Source: Muribaculaceae bacterium (GTDB taxonomy: Bacteria; Bacteroidota; Bacteroidia; Bacteroidales; Muribaculaceae). Taken from it: a DNA stretch of 46,603 nt. The translations under genes and the position numbers were made by a program. The notes below the pieces were generated by a model. The model was not told where the DNA came from. It searched no databases and saw only the letters and a program-made list of their open reading frames with translations. Below, in pieces: positions 16,647 through 25,406 of this stretch (within the stretch, counting starts at the first letter, position 1; every line of letters starts with the position of its first letter). The DNA lies in NCBI GenBank assembly GCA_029071345.1, contig JAIEAO010000035.1, forward strand, positions 1 through 46,603, given 5' to 3'.

Positions 16647-17423
16647 ATGAAGAAAATTGTATGGGCTTTTGCCCTGGTTGCTCCCATGATGTTGGCATCA
16701 TGCGAGACAGATAGTGATGTAACCCTCGATCAGAACAACCTTGAGCTGAACTACAAGGCTAACGCAACTCTGACTGCCTCTGAAAAGAACGGCACATGGA
16801 AAAGCAGTAACGAATTCGTTGCCACAGTCGAGAATGGTAAGGTAACAGCCAACCATGTCGGCGAGACCACCATTACCTACACCACCTCTAACGGTTCAGC
16901 AACTTGCGCTGTTAAAGTGAATCCCACAAACAATAAGTTTATGCTTCCCCTCCTCAACTGGGGATCAAGCTTCTCAAGCATCCAGTCGCTCATGAGCGAT
17001 GCATACTTCGCTTACGATGCTACCAACTCAAGCGAAGCTAACGGTGTACTTTATTTCGATACCAAGCCCGCCGCAGCTAACGCCGGTCTCAATGTATATG
17101 GCGATGGAATGCCCTGGTATCTCTATCGTTTCAACAGCAACAAGATGTCGTCAGCTTCTGTTACTGTGCCCCTCGATGAGACCGTATTTAACGATTATAT
17201 CGACTGGATTGAGCAGTATTATGCCAACTACGACAGCAGCAACGAGGATCTCTATGGAAACGGTTACACTTCCGGCACAAGCAACGTAAAGGTTGAGTTC
17301 ACTTATCCTGAAGGAGCCATCGATGTTCTCACAGCCGTATGGACCACTACAGGCACACGTGCGAACGCTGACAACGAAGTTGCCGCACACACAGCTGCTA
17401 TCGAAAAGAAGCTCGCAAAATAA
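16647..17423 (+). CDS. Lipoprotein with bacterial Ig-like (BIG2) domain
   Basis: The 258-residue protein has a lipoprotein signal (MLASC, Cys at residue 19) followed by ETDSD, an acidic stretch of the kind linked to surface export in Bacteroidota. Residues 25-90 form a BIG2-like domain (WKSSNEFVATVENGKVTANHVGET, then TTITY and a CAVKV strand). The remaining ~165 residues are unrecognised, rich in Tyr, Asn and Ser. It is the first of four consecutive lipoprotein genes and lies 21 bp before the next. Role unknown; probably a cell-envelope adhesion or scaffold protein. Confidence 0.75.
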   Translation: MKKIVWAFALVAPMMLASCETDSDVTLDQNNLELNYKANATLTASEKNGTWKSSNEFVATVENGKVTANHVGETTITYTTSNGSATCAVKVNPTNNKFMLPLLNWGSSFSSIQSLMSDAYFAYDATNSSEANGVLYFDTKPAAANAGLNVYGDGMPWYLYRFNSNKMSSASVTVPLDETVFNDYIDWIEQYYANYDSSNEDLYGNGYTSGTSNVKVEFTYPEGAIDVLTAVWTTTGTRANADNEVAAHTAAIEKKLAK

Positions 17424-17444
17424 TTCAATAAATAATATCTGAAG

Positions 17445-17870
17445 ATGAAAAAAGTATTTTCAATCCTTTGCGCAGGCTCACTTATGGTTCTCGCCACTGC
17501 CTGCGGAGGCAACAAGGCTGCAGAATCTGACAACGACTCTGCCGAGATTATCGATACCCTCCTCGTTGATGAGGTAGAAATCAATGCAGATACCGTAATC
17601 ATTGAAGACAGCGTAGAGGTAGCACCTGTGGAAGAAGTTAAGGCAACAGTATCTAACACTAAGAACACTGTCAATAACGCTAAAGAACAGGTTAAGAACG
17701 CGGCTAATACAGCTAAAGACAAAGCTGAGGCAGCCGTAAAGACCACAGAGGAAAAAGTAGCCAATACTAAGGCTGCGGTATCTGAGGCCACAAAGACTGT
17801 AGAAGAAAAAGCTAACAGCGCAGCTGAAAAGGCTAAATCTTGGCGCGAAAAGAGAAAACAAGCTGAATAA
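17445..17870 (+). CDS. Lipoprotein with LEA/apolipoprotein-like amphipathic repeats
   Basis: The 141-residue protein has a lipobox (LATAC, Cys at residue 20), an acidic, low-complexity linker (DNDSAEIIDTLLVDEVEINAD), and then a helix of about 75 residues. That helix is composed of A/K/E/T-rich repeats such as NTAKDKAEAAVKTTEEKVAN. The pattern matches group-3 LEA-like 11-mer helices, which in other proteins are often disordered until bound to membrane or protein. It lies 21 bp after the BIG2 lipoprotein and is followed by a strong terminator, so the two form an operon. Composition is compatible with an envelope-stress role, an inference only. Confidence 0.7.
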   Translation: MKKVFSILCAGSLMVLATACGGNKAAESDNDSAEIIDTLLVDEVEINADTVIIEDSVEVAPVEEVKATVSNTKNTVNNAKEQVKNAANTAKDKAEAAVKTTEEKVANTKAAVSEATKTVEEKANSAAEKAKSWREKRKQAE

Positions 17871-17892
17871 TCACCCTTTTCTCTCAATATCT

Positions 17893-17930
17893 CAGGGGAT
17901 GTGACTATCGAGATCACATCCCCTGCTTTT
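17893..17930 (+). terminator. Rho-independent terminator after the two-lipoprotein operon
   Basis: Perfect 12-bp stem (17893-17904 with 17914-17925), nine-base loop, followed by CTTTTAT. Confidence 0.85.
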
Positions 17931-17977
17931 ATCTCTAAATATATTTAATACCAACGTTATTACATTGCCATTAAACT

Positions 17978-18002
17978 ATTAGGTTGGATATGAATCCAAC
18001 TA
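17978..18002 (+). promoter_or_regulatory. Bulged hairpin upstream of the third lipoprotein
   Basis: TTAGGTTGGAT and ATCCAACTAA flank a four-base loop with one bulged G. It lies 45 bp before the ATG at 18048 with no T-tract, so it is more likely in the leader than a terminator. Confidence 0.35.
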
Positions 18003-18047
18003 ATAACACTGATGAATCAAACATTAATACTTCTAAATCGAAGTGAT

Positions 18048-18509
18048 ATGAAAAACTTTTCCAAACTTATCTGTGCGCTTGCAGTGACAATCCTTCTTGC
18101 GGCTTGCACAACATCGAAATCAACGGTGTCCCAAAACGTAAATCTCTCCAAATATGAATATGCTGCCGTAATCAACAACGATCCATATCACATTCCCGCC
18201 GAACTGATGGAGTATGAGATTCAGCTCTATGATGCGGTGGAGAATTCCAATCTGAAACTCGTAAGCGACGCCCACATACATGATCTGTCGAGTGTGCAGC
18301 AGGAAAAGCTGTTGCTCGTTAAATATGCGGTAAACGTTATGCAGGAGGAGACCATAGTCACAGTAAACTTCATTGACTATTTCACCGGCAGACCCGTTGC
18401 ATCGTGCCGTGGTGCGTATTCCACACTCGGAGTTGCCGGTGCATCTCATGATATCAAGGGGGCTATCAAACGTGTGGCAAAGCAAATATCAGAAACTTTC
18501 TCAAAATAA
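18048..18509 (+). CDS. Small lipoprotein of unknown function
   Basis: The ATG at 18048 gives a lipoprotein signal (ILLAACTTSKS, Cys near residue 20); the upstream ATG at 18012 would add 12 residues ahead of the signal and is less likely. The mature domain of about 130 residues alternates strands and helices (KYEYAAVINNDPYHIPAELMEYEIQLYDAVENS, then QQEKLLLVKYAVNVMQEETIVTVNFIDYFTG). It ends with an amphipathic GAIKRVAKQISETFSK helix. This resembles small periplasmic lipoproteins that assemble near the outer membrane, but I cannot assign a family. Confidence 0.65.
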   Translation: MKNFSKLICALAVTILLAACTTSKSTVSQNVNLSKYEYAAVINNDPYHIPAELMEYEIQLYDAVENSNLKLVSDAHIHDLSSVQQEKLLLVKYAVNVMQEETIVTVNFIDYFTGRPVASCRGAYSTLGVAGASHDIKGAIKRVAKQISETFSK

Positions 18510-18603
18510 TCATGGCGTTTATTAGAAGCTATAATTTTTAAATTTCATTTTGCGTATATTATGATTTTTTATTAATTTAGCGAGACTAATATATTACATA
18601 TTC

Positions 18604-20037
18604 ATGAAGACCAAATATTTATGGCTCGCAGCCGGTTTAAGCAGTGCCGGAGCCTTATTTACAGGATGTTCTGAAAAAGAAAGTCCGATATTACCTATTG
18701 AGAACATCACAATAGTGGAAGAGGGCAATAATCAGGAAAATAATGTTACGAATGCGACAGAAACCACATTCCTTGGTTCTTGCGGATCGCTGCGCGGTCT
18801 TTTAGCTCAGACTTTCACAAATGTTGTGAACGCAAATGATGCAAAACTAATCTTTGTTGATTCAAAAGAACTCGCGACATATAAAGAGGATGTGCTCAAG
18901 GCATATCAGCGCGGAAGCGTTGTTGCAATCATAAATCCCGACAAAGAAACGGTATCCGAATTCTGCGATGAAAACAATGTAGTCCTGTCAGCAGATCCGG
19001 ATGATCTTAATGAATGCCCTCTAACATGCTTCAACAAGAAGTCAGCATCAATTATCTTCCAGAAACGTCCTAAGACAGGCGATCTGGATGACGATGATGT
19101 GCCGATGGTGATTCTGTCAAGCTGGCTTGACGATATCATAAACAACAATAGATTCAACAACGACTTCAGAAGTTTTGACATTAAGAAACGTTTCGCGCCC
19201 CAGAAAATCAAACAGGTTTTCACCATTGATCTTCCCGCAGCCGACATTGAACAAAGCGGCTGGGGAGTGCATGAAAATATGACGTTGTCAACGACTGCTG
19301 AGATTAATTATCAGATTTATCCCGTTCACTCATTTAATGACAATGCATCATTCACGGGCGATATTTACCTTGTAGAGGGCGAACTGACGATCCATAATGG
19401 AAATCTTTACAATGGCCGATGGAAATATAATCAGGGTGCCAATCTCTATGAATCGTTCGGTATGTGCCTCTCTTCATGCAATTTCTCATCGAGCCTTATC
19501 GAGAAAACGGCAACCGGATTAACACCCTCGGCTACCCATAACCTTATGGGAGGCCCCGCTCCGATGGAATCTTCCAACGGAATTTACCAACGCGGTTTCG
19601 ATTGGACTTTCAAAGGTTGGATCACCGGAGGCAGCGGGCTTGAATCCTCCACGCCTACTCCTATTTTCCAGGGCAATTGGACGATGAATAACAAGGAGAG
19701 CTACACTGTTAAAGATCTTGCAGTGAAAGCTGAGACAAACAGCGGCAACGTAACCTACACTTTAGGCGTTGAGAATCTCCCGGCCGGTGAATCTTCCGTG
19801 ATTCCTGAAATTGCAAACGGCGATCTTACATTCCATTATTCATGGATGTGGGCTGTTCCGCAAGCTGCAGACGACACCGACGGACGTTACTACCTGCAGG
19901 TTGACATGAGTCCGGTATTTAACTGGTATCGCATGAATTCTTCAAAACAGATAGAGACCAAGCAGCTCAATCCAACTGTAAAATCACAGAAGTTCATGCT
20001 TATTCCCCCATCACGCAAAGAGGGACAGCGCATTTGA
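18604..20037 (+). CDS. Leukocidin/hemolysin-like lipoprotein (putative β-pore-forming toxin family)
   Basis: The 477-residue protein begins with a lipoprotein signal (FTGCSEKES, Cys near residue 22; SEKE after the Cys resembles a surface-export tag). Residues ~30-200 include a region that may cap or inhibit. From about residue 210 the sequence follows the Bacteroidales leukocidin-like pattern: INYQIYPVHSFNDNASFTGDIYLVEGELTIHNGNLYNGRW, GFDWTFKGWITGGSG, FQGNWTMNNKESYTVKDLAV, GVENLP, LTFHYSWMWAVPQ. Leukocidins are secreted β-barrel pore formers; a lipid-anchored version could be a presented toxin or a structural relative. Family recognised from memory of its motifs. Its TGA overlaps the sbcD ATG (TGATG). 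Confidence 0.55.
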   Translation: MKTKYLWLAAGLSSAGALFTGCSEKESPILPIENITIVEEGNNQENNVTNATETTFLGSCGSLRGLLAQTFTNVVNANDAKLIFVDSKELATYKEDVLKAYQRGSVVAIINPDKETVSEFCDENNVVLSADPDDLNECPLTCFNKKSASIIFQKRPKTGDLDDDDVPMVILSSWLDDIINNNRFNNDFRSFDIKKRFAPQKIKQVFTIDLPAADIEQSGWGVHENMTLSTTAEINYQIYPVHSFNDNASFTGDIYLVEGELTIHNGNLYNGRWKYNQGANLYESFGMCLSSCNFSSSLIEKTATGLTPSATHNLMGGPAPMESSNGIYQRGFDWTFKGWITGGSGLESSTPTPIFQGNWTMNNKESYTVKDLAVKAETNSGNVTYTLGVENLPAGESSVIPEIANGDLTFHYSWMWAVPQAADDTDGRYYLQVDMSPVFNWYRMNSSKQIETKQLNPTVKSQKFMLIPPSRKEGQRI

Positions 20038-21239
20038 TGAAGATACTCCATACATCCGACTGGCATCTCGGTCACTCGCTTTATAGTTATGACCGTCAGG
20101 AAGAGCAGACAGATATGCTCCGTCAGATTGTGGATATCGTGCGAGAGGAGCAACCCGATATATTCTTGCTGAGCGGTGATGTTTACGACACGTCGCAGCC
20201 GTCGGCTGCAACTCAGCACCTTTTCGCCGACATAATGACCGATCTACACCGGGCCGCCACGAATATGCAGATATTCGTGACGGCCGGTAATCATGATAGC
20301 CCCTCGCGTCATGACATTTACTCCCGACCATGGAAAGCCCTGAACGTTAACACCATTGGATCGATAATCTCGAATTCTCCCGACGAGTTGATTTTCAAAG
20401 TCGAGGGCATAGGTTTCGTTATCGCCGTGCCTTACGTTTACTGGCGCAATATGCCGGAAAATCTATATCGCAAACTCGTAGAAAAAGTCGGCGATATGAA
20501 CTCTGATAATCTTCCGGTTGTGATGATGGCTCATACCTCGGTCGCCGGCGTAAACCATGCAGGTCATGATCACAGCAACGATCTGACGGTAGGTGGCATA
20601 GATTGCATGGCTCCGGAAGAATTCGGCAACGATTTCGATTACCTCGCCTTAGGTCATATTCATAAACCTCAGACACTCCGATCTCAAAATCCGGCAATCC
20701 GATATTCCGGTAGCCCTCTGGCTGTTTCTTTCGATGAGAATTATGATCACTCTGTGACACTCGTCAACATCGAAAAGCGAGGTAATAAACCGGAGATCAG
20801 GGAAATATCGATACGTAATCAGCATCCTTTAATCACCCTTCCGCGCGAAGGAGCCGCACCATTCGACATTGAGGATCAGGATGATGACGCAAACGCGGTG
20901 ACTGCATTGAGATTGGTTTCCGATTTACCCGATGATCTGCAGGCCTACATTCGACTGAACGTGGAGATTGAAGACTTTCTCCCCCTCCATGCGCGTGAGA
21001 TGGTGCTTGAGGCTATTGCGGATAAAGAATGCAGGTTCTGCACTTTCAATATTTTCAGAAAGGAGAAAACCGCTATTGAATCTGAAGACAACAGACTTAG
21101 CGTTACTGAATTCAGGGAGATGGCTCCTATAGAGGTCGCGCAAAAATATACCTCCGAACTCAACATCAACCTCTCGGATGAGCAACTTATGATGCTTAAA
21201 GAGATTTTTGATCAAGTGCCTGACAATGAAATTTCTTAA
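20037..21239 (+). CDS. sbcD: Exonuclease subunit SbcD (Mre11-like)
   Basis: The 400-residue cytosolic nuclease pairs with SbcC to cleave hairpins and process DNA ends. Metal-binding phosphoesterase motifs are all present: HTSDWHLGH (residues 4-12), SGDVYDTS (about 48-55), AGNHDSPSR (about 81-89), MMAHTSVAG (about 163-171) and LGHIHKPQ (about 205-212). The ATG at 20037 is chosen over a TTG one codon upstream. The start overlaps the leukocidin-like gene's stop, and sbcC starts 14 bp inside its end, so all three are probably translated together. Confidence 0.96.
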   Translation: MKILHTSDWHLGHSLYSYDRQEEQTDMLRQIVDIVREEQPDIFLLSGDVYDTSQPSAATQHLFADIMTDLHRAATNMQIFVTAGNHDSPSRHDIYSRPWKALNVNTIGSIISNSPDELIFKVEGIGFVIAVPYVYWRNMPENLYRKLVEKVGDMNSDNLPVVMMAHTSVAGVNHAGHDHSNDLTVGGIDCMAPEEFGNDFDYLALGHIHKPQTLRSQNPAIRYSGSPLAVSFDENYDHSVTLVNIEKRGNKPEIREISIRNQHPLITLPREGAAPFDIEDQDDDANAVTALRLVSDLPDDLQAYIRLNVEIEDFLPLHAREMVLEAIADKECRFCTFNIFRKEKTAIESEDNRLSVTEFREMAPIEVAQKYTSELNINLSDEQLMMLKEIFDQVPDNEIS

Positions 21240-24200
21240 ACTTACCATTCATAATATCGCATCAATTGCTGATGCGGAGATTGATTTCACAGCTCCCCCA
21301 CTCGATTCCGCCGGACTGTTTCTAATTTCCGGACGTACCGGAGCAGGAAAATCTACCATACTCGATTGCATCTGTCTGGCACTGTATGACGACACTCCAC
21401 GTCTCAAAAACGCCTTGGCTAAAGACAACGTCAGAGACCGGAACGCCGACGACGCGGTAGCATCTAACGATACACGACAGATGCTCCGTAAATTTTCATC
21501 GGAAGGTTTCGCCCAACTCGAATTCACTGGCAACAATAACGTGACTTACCGGGCCACATGGAGCGTGAGTCGTGCCCGCAGGAAATTGTCGGGCAAGATG
21601 CAGGCCACCAAGCGGACGCTCGAACGCCTTGACACGAATCATGTGCTCGATAAAAAGAAAGAGATAGACTCTGAAATCGCCAGAGCGGTAAACCTTGATT
21701 TCAACCAGTTTTGCAGAACCGTAATGCTCGCTCAGGGTGAATTTACCAAATTTCTGAACAGCAACGACAACGACAAATCTTCAATTCTCAGTAAAATCAC
21801 AGGTACGGAAATCTATACTGTGCTCGGCAGAAGAATTTTTGAGCGATACCGCAAAGAGGAACACCTGTTCGAGCAACGCCGTCAATCTTTGCAGAATCTT
21901 GAAATGATGAGCGAGGATGAAAGAGAGACAAAGAGAATTGAAATATCCGACCTCTCTTTGGCGGTCAAGAATGACACGGATTCCTTAACCGAACACACCC
22001 GGATTTTATCATCTTTAGCCAACATTCAGAAAGCGGAGACGGAAATCGAGAAACTAAAATCCAAGAAACTTCTTTTAGCCCGCAATTTCAGGGAATATCT
22101 TCACAGCGTTAAACTTTTGGAGAATTCAAAAGCGAAACTTGACCTTGAAATCGAGAATACAAGAAAGAAACTTACCGAATATGTAAATCATGCTGAAATC
22201 TTAGCCCGACCAGGCGAACTCATCTCTATAATAGACCGTATTGAAGATTTCCGTAACGGTATATCCAAGGATTTGAATACTATCGCCGAAAAGAAGGAGA
22301 CTAAAGATTCTGTACTAACCCCGGTATGTGAACGTCTTAAAAAAGAAGTTGACGATAACGGTAAATTGCTTAACGAGGAGCTATCCAAAACCTCATCATT
22401 GACCGGCAAGATAGATAAGCTCAACCTTTCTGCACTTCGTGCGCAGCGTGAGAAACTGATGCAGTCTCGAATCGATTACGAGAATCTGAACATTGCCGTC
22501 ACCGCTTACGCCAAGAGTCTTGCGGAAATGGAGAGCAACCGTCAGAAACTTGCGGAATCAGAACGGGAGTCAGAAGCACTCAGGACGAAACTAAAGGAAC
22601 TTGACACCCCACTGCTCGTGGCGAAAGTAAAACTCGATGCTCTGCAGGAGAGCTACGACAAACTCTTTGCCTCAAGCGAAAAGATTTTAAGCAATATACG
22701 CACTTCGCTTCATCCGGGCGATGTCTGCCCGGTATGCCGACGGAAGATAGAAGAATCTCTCCCCTCCGACGAAACCGTTGCATCGGTGATTGCCGAGTGC
22801 AACAAAAATGTAGATGATGCGAGGAAAGAGTTGGAAAAAATCAATAAAGATAGTGCTGATCTTTCGGCCGAAATCAAGGTCAAAGACAAAGAGGTCGGTC
22901 AGTTAAAAGTTAAAATCAAGGATAGTGCCGAATTAACGGCCTATCAGGCAAAAATCAGGTCACTCTGCTCGACTCTCAAAATTGAATGTTCAGAGATCGA
23001 TATTGCCGTAATTCAAAAGATTTACAATGACGGAATCAAAGACATCGAGATCTGTTCACACTCATTGAAAAGCGAAATCAGCAAAGCTGAGACACTTGAA
23101 AAGGAATTGCGCGACACTGATTTAGTTATCAAATCTTTGCAACGTAAATCAGAATCTCTTAATAAGGATTTAACGGATGCTCAACTGAAAATCGCTGCCT
23201 GCGACTCCCAGATTGCTACTCTGAATGCACATATCGAAACCTCAAAAGAGAATATCTTGGTCCTTGAATCGCGGATTAGCGAGATTGTCAGAAATTCAGT
23301 TTATGCGGAATCTCTAAACGACCTCGCACTCTTGAAAGCACGATTAAAGAATGATGCCGACAATTTCAGAGACCTTAACAACACTGCGGCCAAGTTCGAA
23401 GCAGACAGCGGAAAAATCGCCGCAAATCTCGCGGCCATAAGCTCCACTATCGCTACGACCAAACATTATCTCCCTGATGAAGATATTGCGGAAGATGGCA
23501 CCGATTTTAAACCGATTCCTGCTGAAGAGCTCATAAATTACGGGCAAAATCTTGTCGGCGAACTTCGTGCTTGTGATGAAGTGGCAATCAGCGCAACGAA
23601 ACAGGCCGCAGAAGAGAATCTCCGGATAAACATATGGCAGCAAAAATATCCCGACCAATCGCTGACCATAACAGACATATCACAAATATGCCGCTCACTT
23701 CAGGAAGAGATTGATGTTAAGAACCGCGCAATTGGCGCTCTCGATTCCGAACTCAAACGTGATGACGTAAACCGCGATAAAAAACAGAAACTTTTTGAAG
23801 ATTTTAAGAATCAGGAAAAAGTATTGGAGAAATGGCGCAAACTCTACGAACTCTTCGGCGATGCAGAGGGGAAGAAATTCCGCAAGATAGCCCAGAGTTA
23901 CATCCTCTCCGAGCTCATCCGATCCGCCAATCACTACCTCGCCGGCTTCACTGAGCGCTACTGCCTCTCGATCGAACCCGGCACATTCGTTATCATGGTC
24001 GAAGATGCTTGGGATGGCTACACGCGCCGCCCCGCCTCCACAATTTCAGGCGGTGAAAGTTTTATGGTTTCTTTATCATTGGCTCTTGCACTCAGCGATC
24101 TCAACTCTGATTTTTCTGTCGACACACTATTCATCGACGAAGGCTTCGGTTCGCTGAGCGCGGAATACCTGCAAAGTGCAATCAACACCCTCCACACCCT

Positions 24201-24336
24201 TCACCGTCGATCGGGACGACGCGTAGGCATCATCAGCCACGTCGAAGAACTCCGCGAACGCATCCCCGTACAGATCAACGTAACCTCCTCCCAAAACTCA
24301 TCCTCATCCACCATCACCGTCACCCCCACTAACTAA
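21226..24336 (+). CDS. sbcC: Exonuclease subunit SbcC (Rad50-like ATPase)
   Basis: The 1036-residue SMC-like ATPase has Walker A GRTGAGKST (about residues 36-44), AQGEFTKFLNS at the Q-loop region, and two long coiled-coil arms (about 180-880) joined by a zinc hook CPVCRRK at residues 501-507. The ABC signature is STISGGESFMVSLSLALAL, and Walker B is DTLFIDEGFGSLS near residue 969. It forms the SbcCD nuclease that removes hairpins, cruciforms and protein-blocked ends. The ATG at 21226 is supported by MKFLKLTIHNIASI, the family's usual opening. A GTAG-footed palindrome lies about 40 bp downstream. Confidence 0.96.
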   Translation: MKFLKLTIHNIASIADAEIDFTAPPLDSAGLFLISGRTGAGKSTILDCICLALYDDTPRLKNALAKDNVRDRNADDAVASNDTRQMLRKFSSEGFAQLEFTGNNNVTYRATWSVSRARRKLSGKMQATKRTLERLDTNHVLDKKKEIDSEIARAVNLDFNQFCRTVMLAQGEFTKFLNSNDNDKSSILSKITGTEIYTVLGRRIFERYRKEEHLFEQRRQSLQNLEMMSEDERETKRIEISDLSLAVKNDTDSLTEHTRILSSLANIQKAETEIEKLKSKKLLLARNFREYLHSVKLLENSKAKLDLEIENTRKKLTEYVNHAEILARPGELISIIDRIEDFRNGISKDLNTIAEKKETKDSVLTPVCERLKKEVDDNGKLLNEELSKTSSLTGKIDKLNLSALRAQREKLMQSRIDYENLNIAVTAYAKSLAEMESNRQKLAESERESEALRTKLKELDTPLLVAKVKLDALQESYDKLFASSEKILSNIRTSLHPGDVCPVCRRKIEESLPSDETVASVIAECNKNVDDARKELEKINKDSADLSAEIKVKDKEVGQLKVKIKDSAELTAYQAKIRSLCSTLKIECSEIDIAVIQKIYNDGIKDIEICSHSLKSEISKAETLEKELRDTDLVIKSLQRKSESLNKDLTDAQLKIAACDSQIATLNAHIETSKENILVLESRISEIVRNSVYAESLNDLALLKARLKNDADNFRDLNNTAAKFEADSGKIAANLAAISSTIATTKHYLPDEDIAEDGTDFKPIPAEELINYGQNLVGELRACDEVAISATKQAAEENLRINIWQQKYPDQSLTITDISQICRSLQEEIDVKNRAIGALDSELKRDDVNRDKKQKLFEDFKNQEKVLEKWRKLYELFGDAEGKKFRKIAQSYILSELIRSANHYLAGFTERYCLSIEPGTFVIMVEDAWDGYTRRPASTISGGESFMVSLSLALALSDLNSDFSVDTLFIDEGFGSLSAEYLQSAINTLHTLHRRSGRRVGIISHVEELRERIPVQINVTSSQNSSSSTITVTPTN

Positions 24337-24375
24337 AGTTGCTCGTCAACTGCAGTCCAAAGTGAATCACAGTAG

Positions 24376-24395
24376 GGTCGCGATATATCGCGACC
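24376..24395 (+). repeat. REP-like palindrome, copy 8 (compensated variant)
   Basis: GGTCGCGATATATCGCGACC preceded by GTAG and followed by GCG. Relative to the main core both arms changed together (A to T on one side, T to A on the other), keeping perfect pairing. Confidence 0.9.
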
Positions 24396-24475
24396 GCGTC
24401 AAACCGGAGTCCTACAATTTCTTTCATCTAAACCACCCCTCCACCCTAAACGTTATAATTATAAAACAATATACT

Positions 24476-25018
24476 ATGGAAACTGATAGAGAGAAACAAG
24501 AGCTGATAATAAATAATATCCTCACGCGAACGAGCGACCGTATGTTTGATATCTCAAAGGAGGTAGACCCTGAAGATATCCAGACCATTCTGCAGGCAGC
24601 AATGGCAGCTCCGACAGGTGTCAACCGTCAGCCTTGGAACTATGTCGTAGTCACTAACCGTCAACTTCTCGACCAACTCGCTGCAGATCTCCCCTATTGT
24701 CATTTTGCCAATCAGGTGAACGCAGCAATTGTGGTCTGCGGCGATAAAGACCGATTCCTCGAAGGTGAAGATGCACAACTATGGATTCAGGACGTGTCGG
24801 CATCATCAGAAAATATTCTTTTGGCCGCCCATGCCCTCGGACTCGGAAGCGTCTGGACCTGCGTCTATCCGCACACCGACAGGATGGCGACAGTAGCCGG
24901 AATCCTGTCACTCCCCGACAACATGATCCCGTTCAATGTAATCCCGATCGGTTACACCCTGAAATCACACACCCCCATCAACAAATGGAACCCCGCCAAC
25001 ATCCTCTACCGAACCTGA
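24476..25018 (+). CDS. Nitroreductase family protein
   Basis: The 180-residue protein is an FMN-dependent NAD(P)H oxidoreductase of the nitroreductase fold. Visible motifs include TSDRMF (about residues 18-23), ILQAAMAAPTGVNRQPWNYVVVTN (about 37-60) for FMN phosphate binding, AASENILLAAHALGLGSVW-type helix (about 109-126) and PFNVIPIGY near 150. The ATG at 24476 is preferred: an upstream start at 24362 would translate through the REP-like element. Physiological substrate is unknown; quinones, flavins and nitro compounds are usual for the family. Confidence 0.9.
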   Translation: METDREKQELIINNILTRTSDRMFDISKEVDPEDIQTILQAAMAAPTGVNRQPWNYVVVTNRQLLDQLAADLPYCHFANQVNAAIVVCGDKDRFLEGEDAQLWIQDVSASSENILLAAHALGLGSVWTCVYPHTDRMATVAGILSLPDNMIPFNVIPIGYTLKSHTPINKWNPANILYRT

Positions 25019-25048
25019 AACGCCACTAATATCTACAGGGCGATGAAA

Positions 25049-25073
25049 GTAACGGAAGTTTCCCTACCTCCGC
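25049..25073 (+). repeat. 25-bp palindromic repeat, plus orientation; possible terminator
   Basis: GTAACGGAAGTTTCCCTACCTCCGC, matching the reverse strand of 26102-26126 at 22 of 25 positions. It is followed by TACTTTTT, so with its flanks it can form an imperfect stem plus T-tract and may terminate the nitroreductase transcript. Confidence 0.6.
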
Positions 25074-25143
25074 TACTTTTTCTCCTCTCCTTCCCTTTAA
25101 TTTTAGTACATTTCAAAAAAATTGAAAAAATTTTGTAGAAATA

Positions 25144-25175
25144 TTTGCACAGTTCAGAAAAAGGTTGTAACTTTG
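25144..25175 (+). promoter_or_regulatory. Promoter of tRNA-Glu
   Basis: TTTG (25144-25147), 20 bp, TAACTTTG (25168-25175) followed by CAAC; 42 bp before the tRNA. Exact match to the Bacteroidetes consensus. Confidence 0.75.
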
Positions 25176-25217
25176 CAACGCAAAAGGGAAAACAACCGCC
25201 CCCAAGCTTAAAGAAAT

Positions 25218-25292
25218 GGTCGATTAGTGTAGCGGTTAGCACGCCACCCTCTCACGGTGGAGACTCGGGTTCGAGTCCCGGATCGACTACCA
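25218..25292 (+). tRNA. tRNA-Glu (anticodon CTC)
   Basis: Cloverleaf: acceptor GGTCGAT with ATCGACT (one G-U), anticodon stem CCACC/GGTGG with loop CTCTCAC giving anticodon CTC, T-arm CGGGTTCGAGTCCCG. CCA is encoded at 25290-25292. Confidence 0.93.
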
Positions 25293-25322
25293 AAGGACTG
25301 CAAATCAGCAGTCCTTTTTTTC
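25292..25322 (+). terminator. Terminator of tRNA-Glu
   Basis: AAAGGACTGC (25292-25301) pairs with GCAGTCCTTT (25308-25317) across a six-base loop, running into an uninterrupted T-tract. Confidence 0.9.
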
Positions 25323-25406
25323 TTATACCATCCTTTCAAACCGAGGCGTTGATAAAGTAAATTTCGGATCAGACACTAATATTATGTGTAATTCAAAATA
25401 ATTATT

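Noticed and set aside
24362-24475. Longer N-terminus for the nitroreductase
   Set aside because: The added 38 codons run through the REP-like palindrome and do not resemble the family; the ATG at 24476 gives a normal opening.
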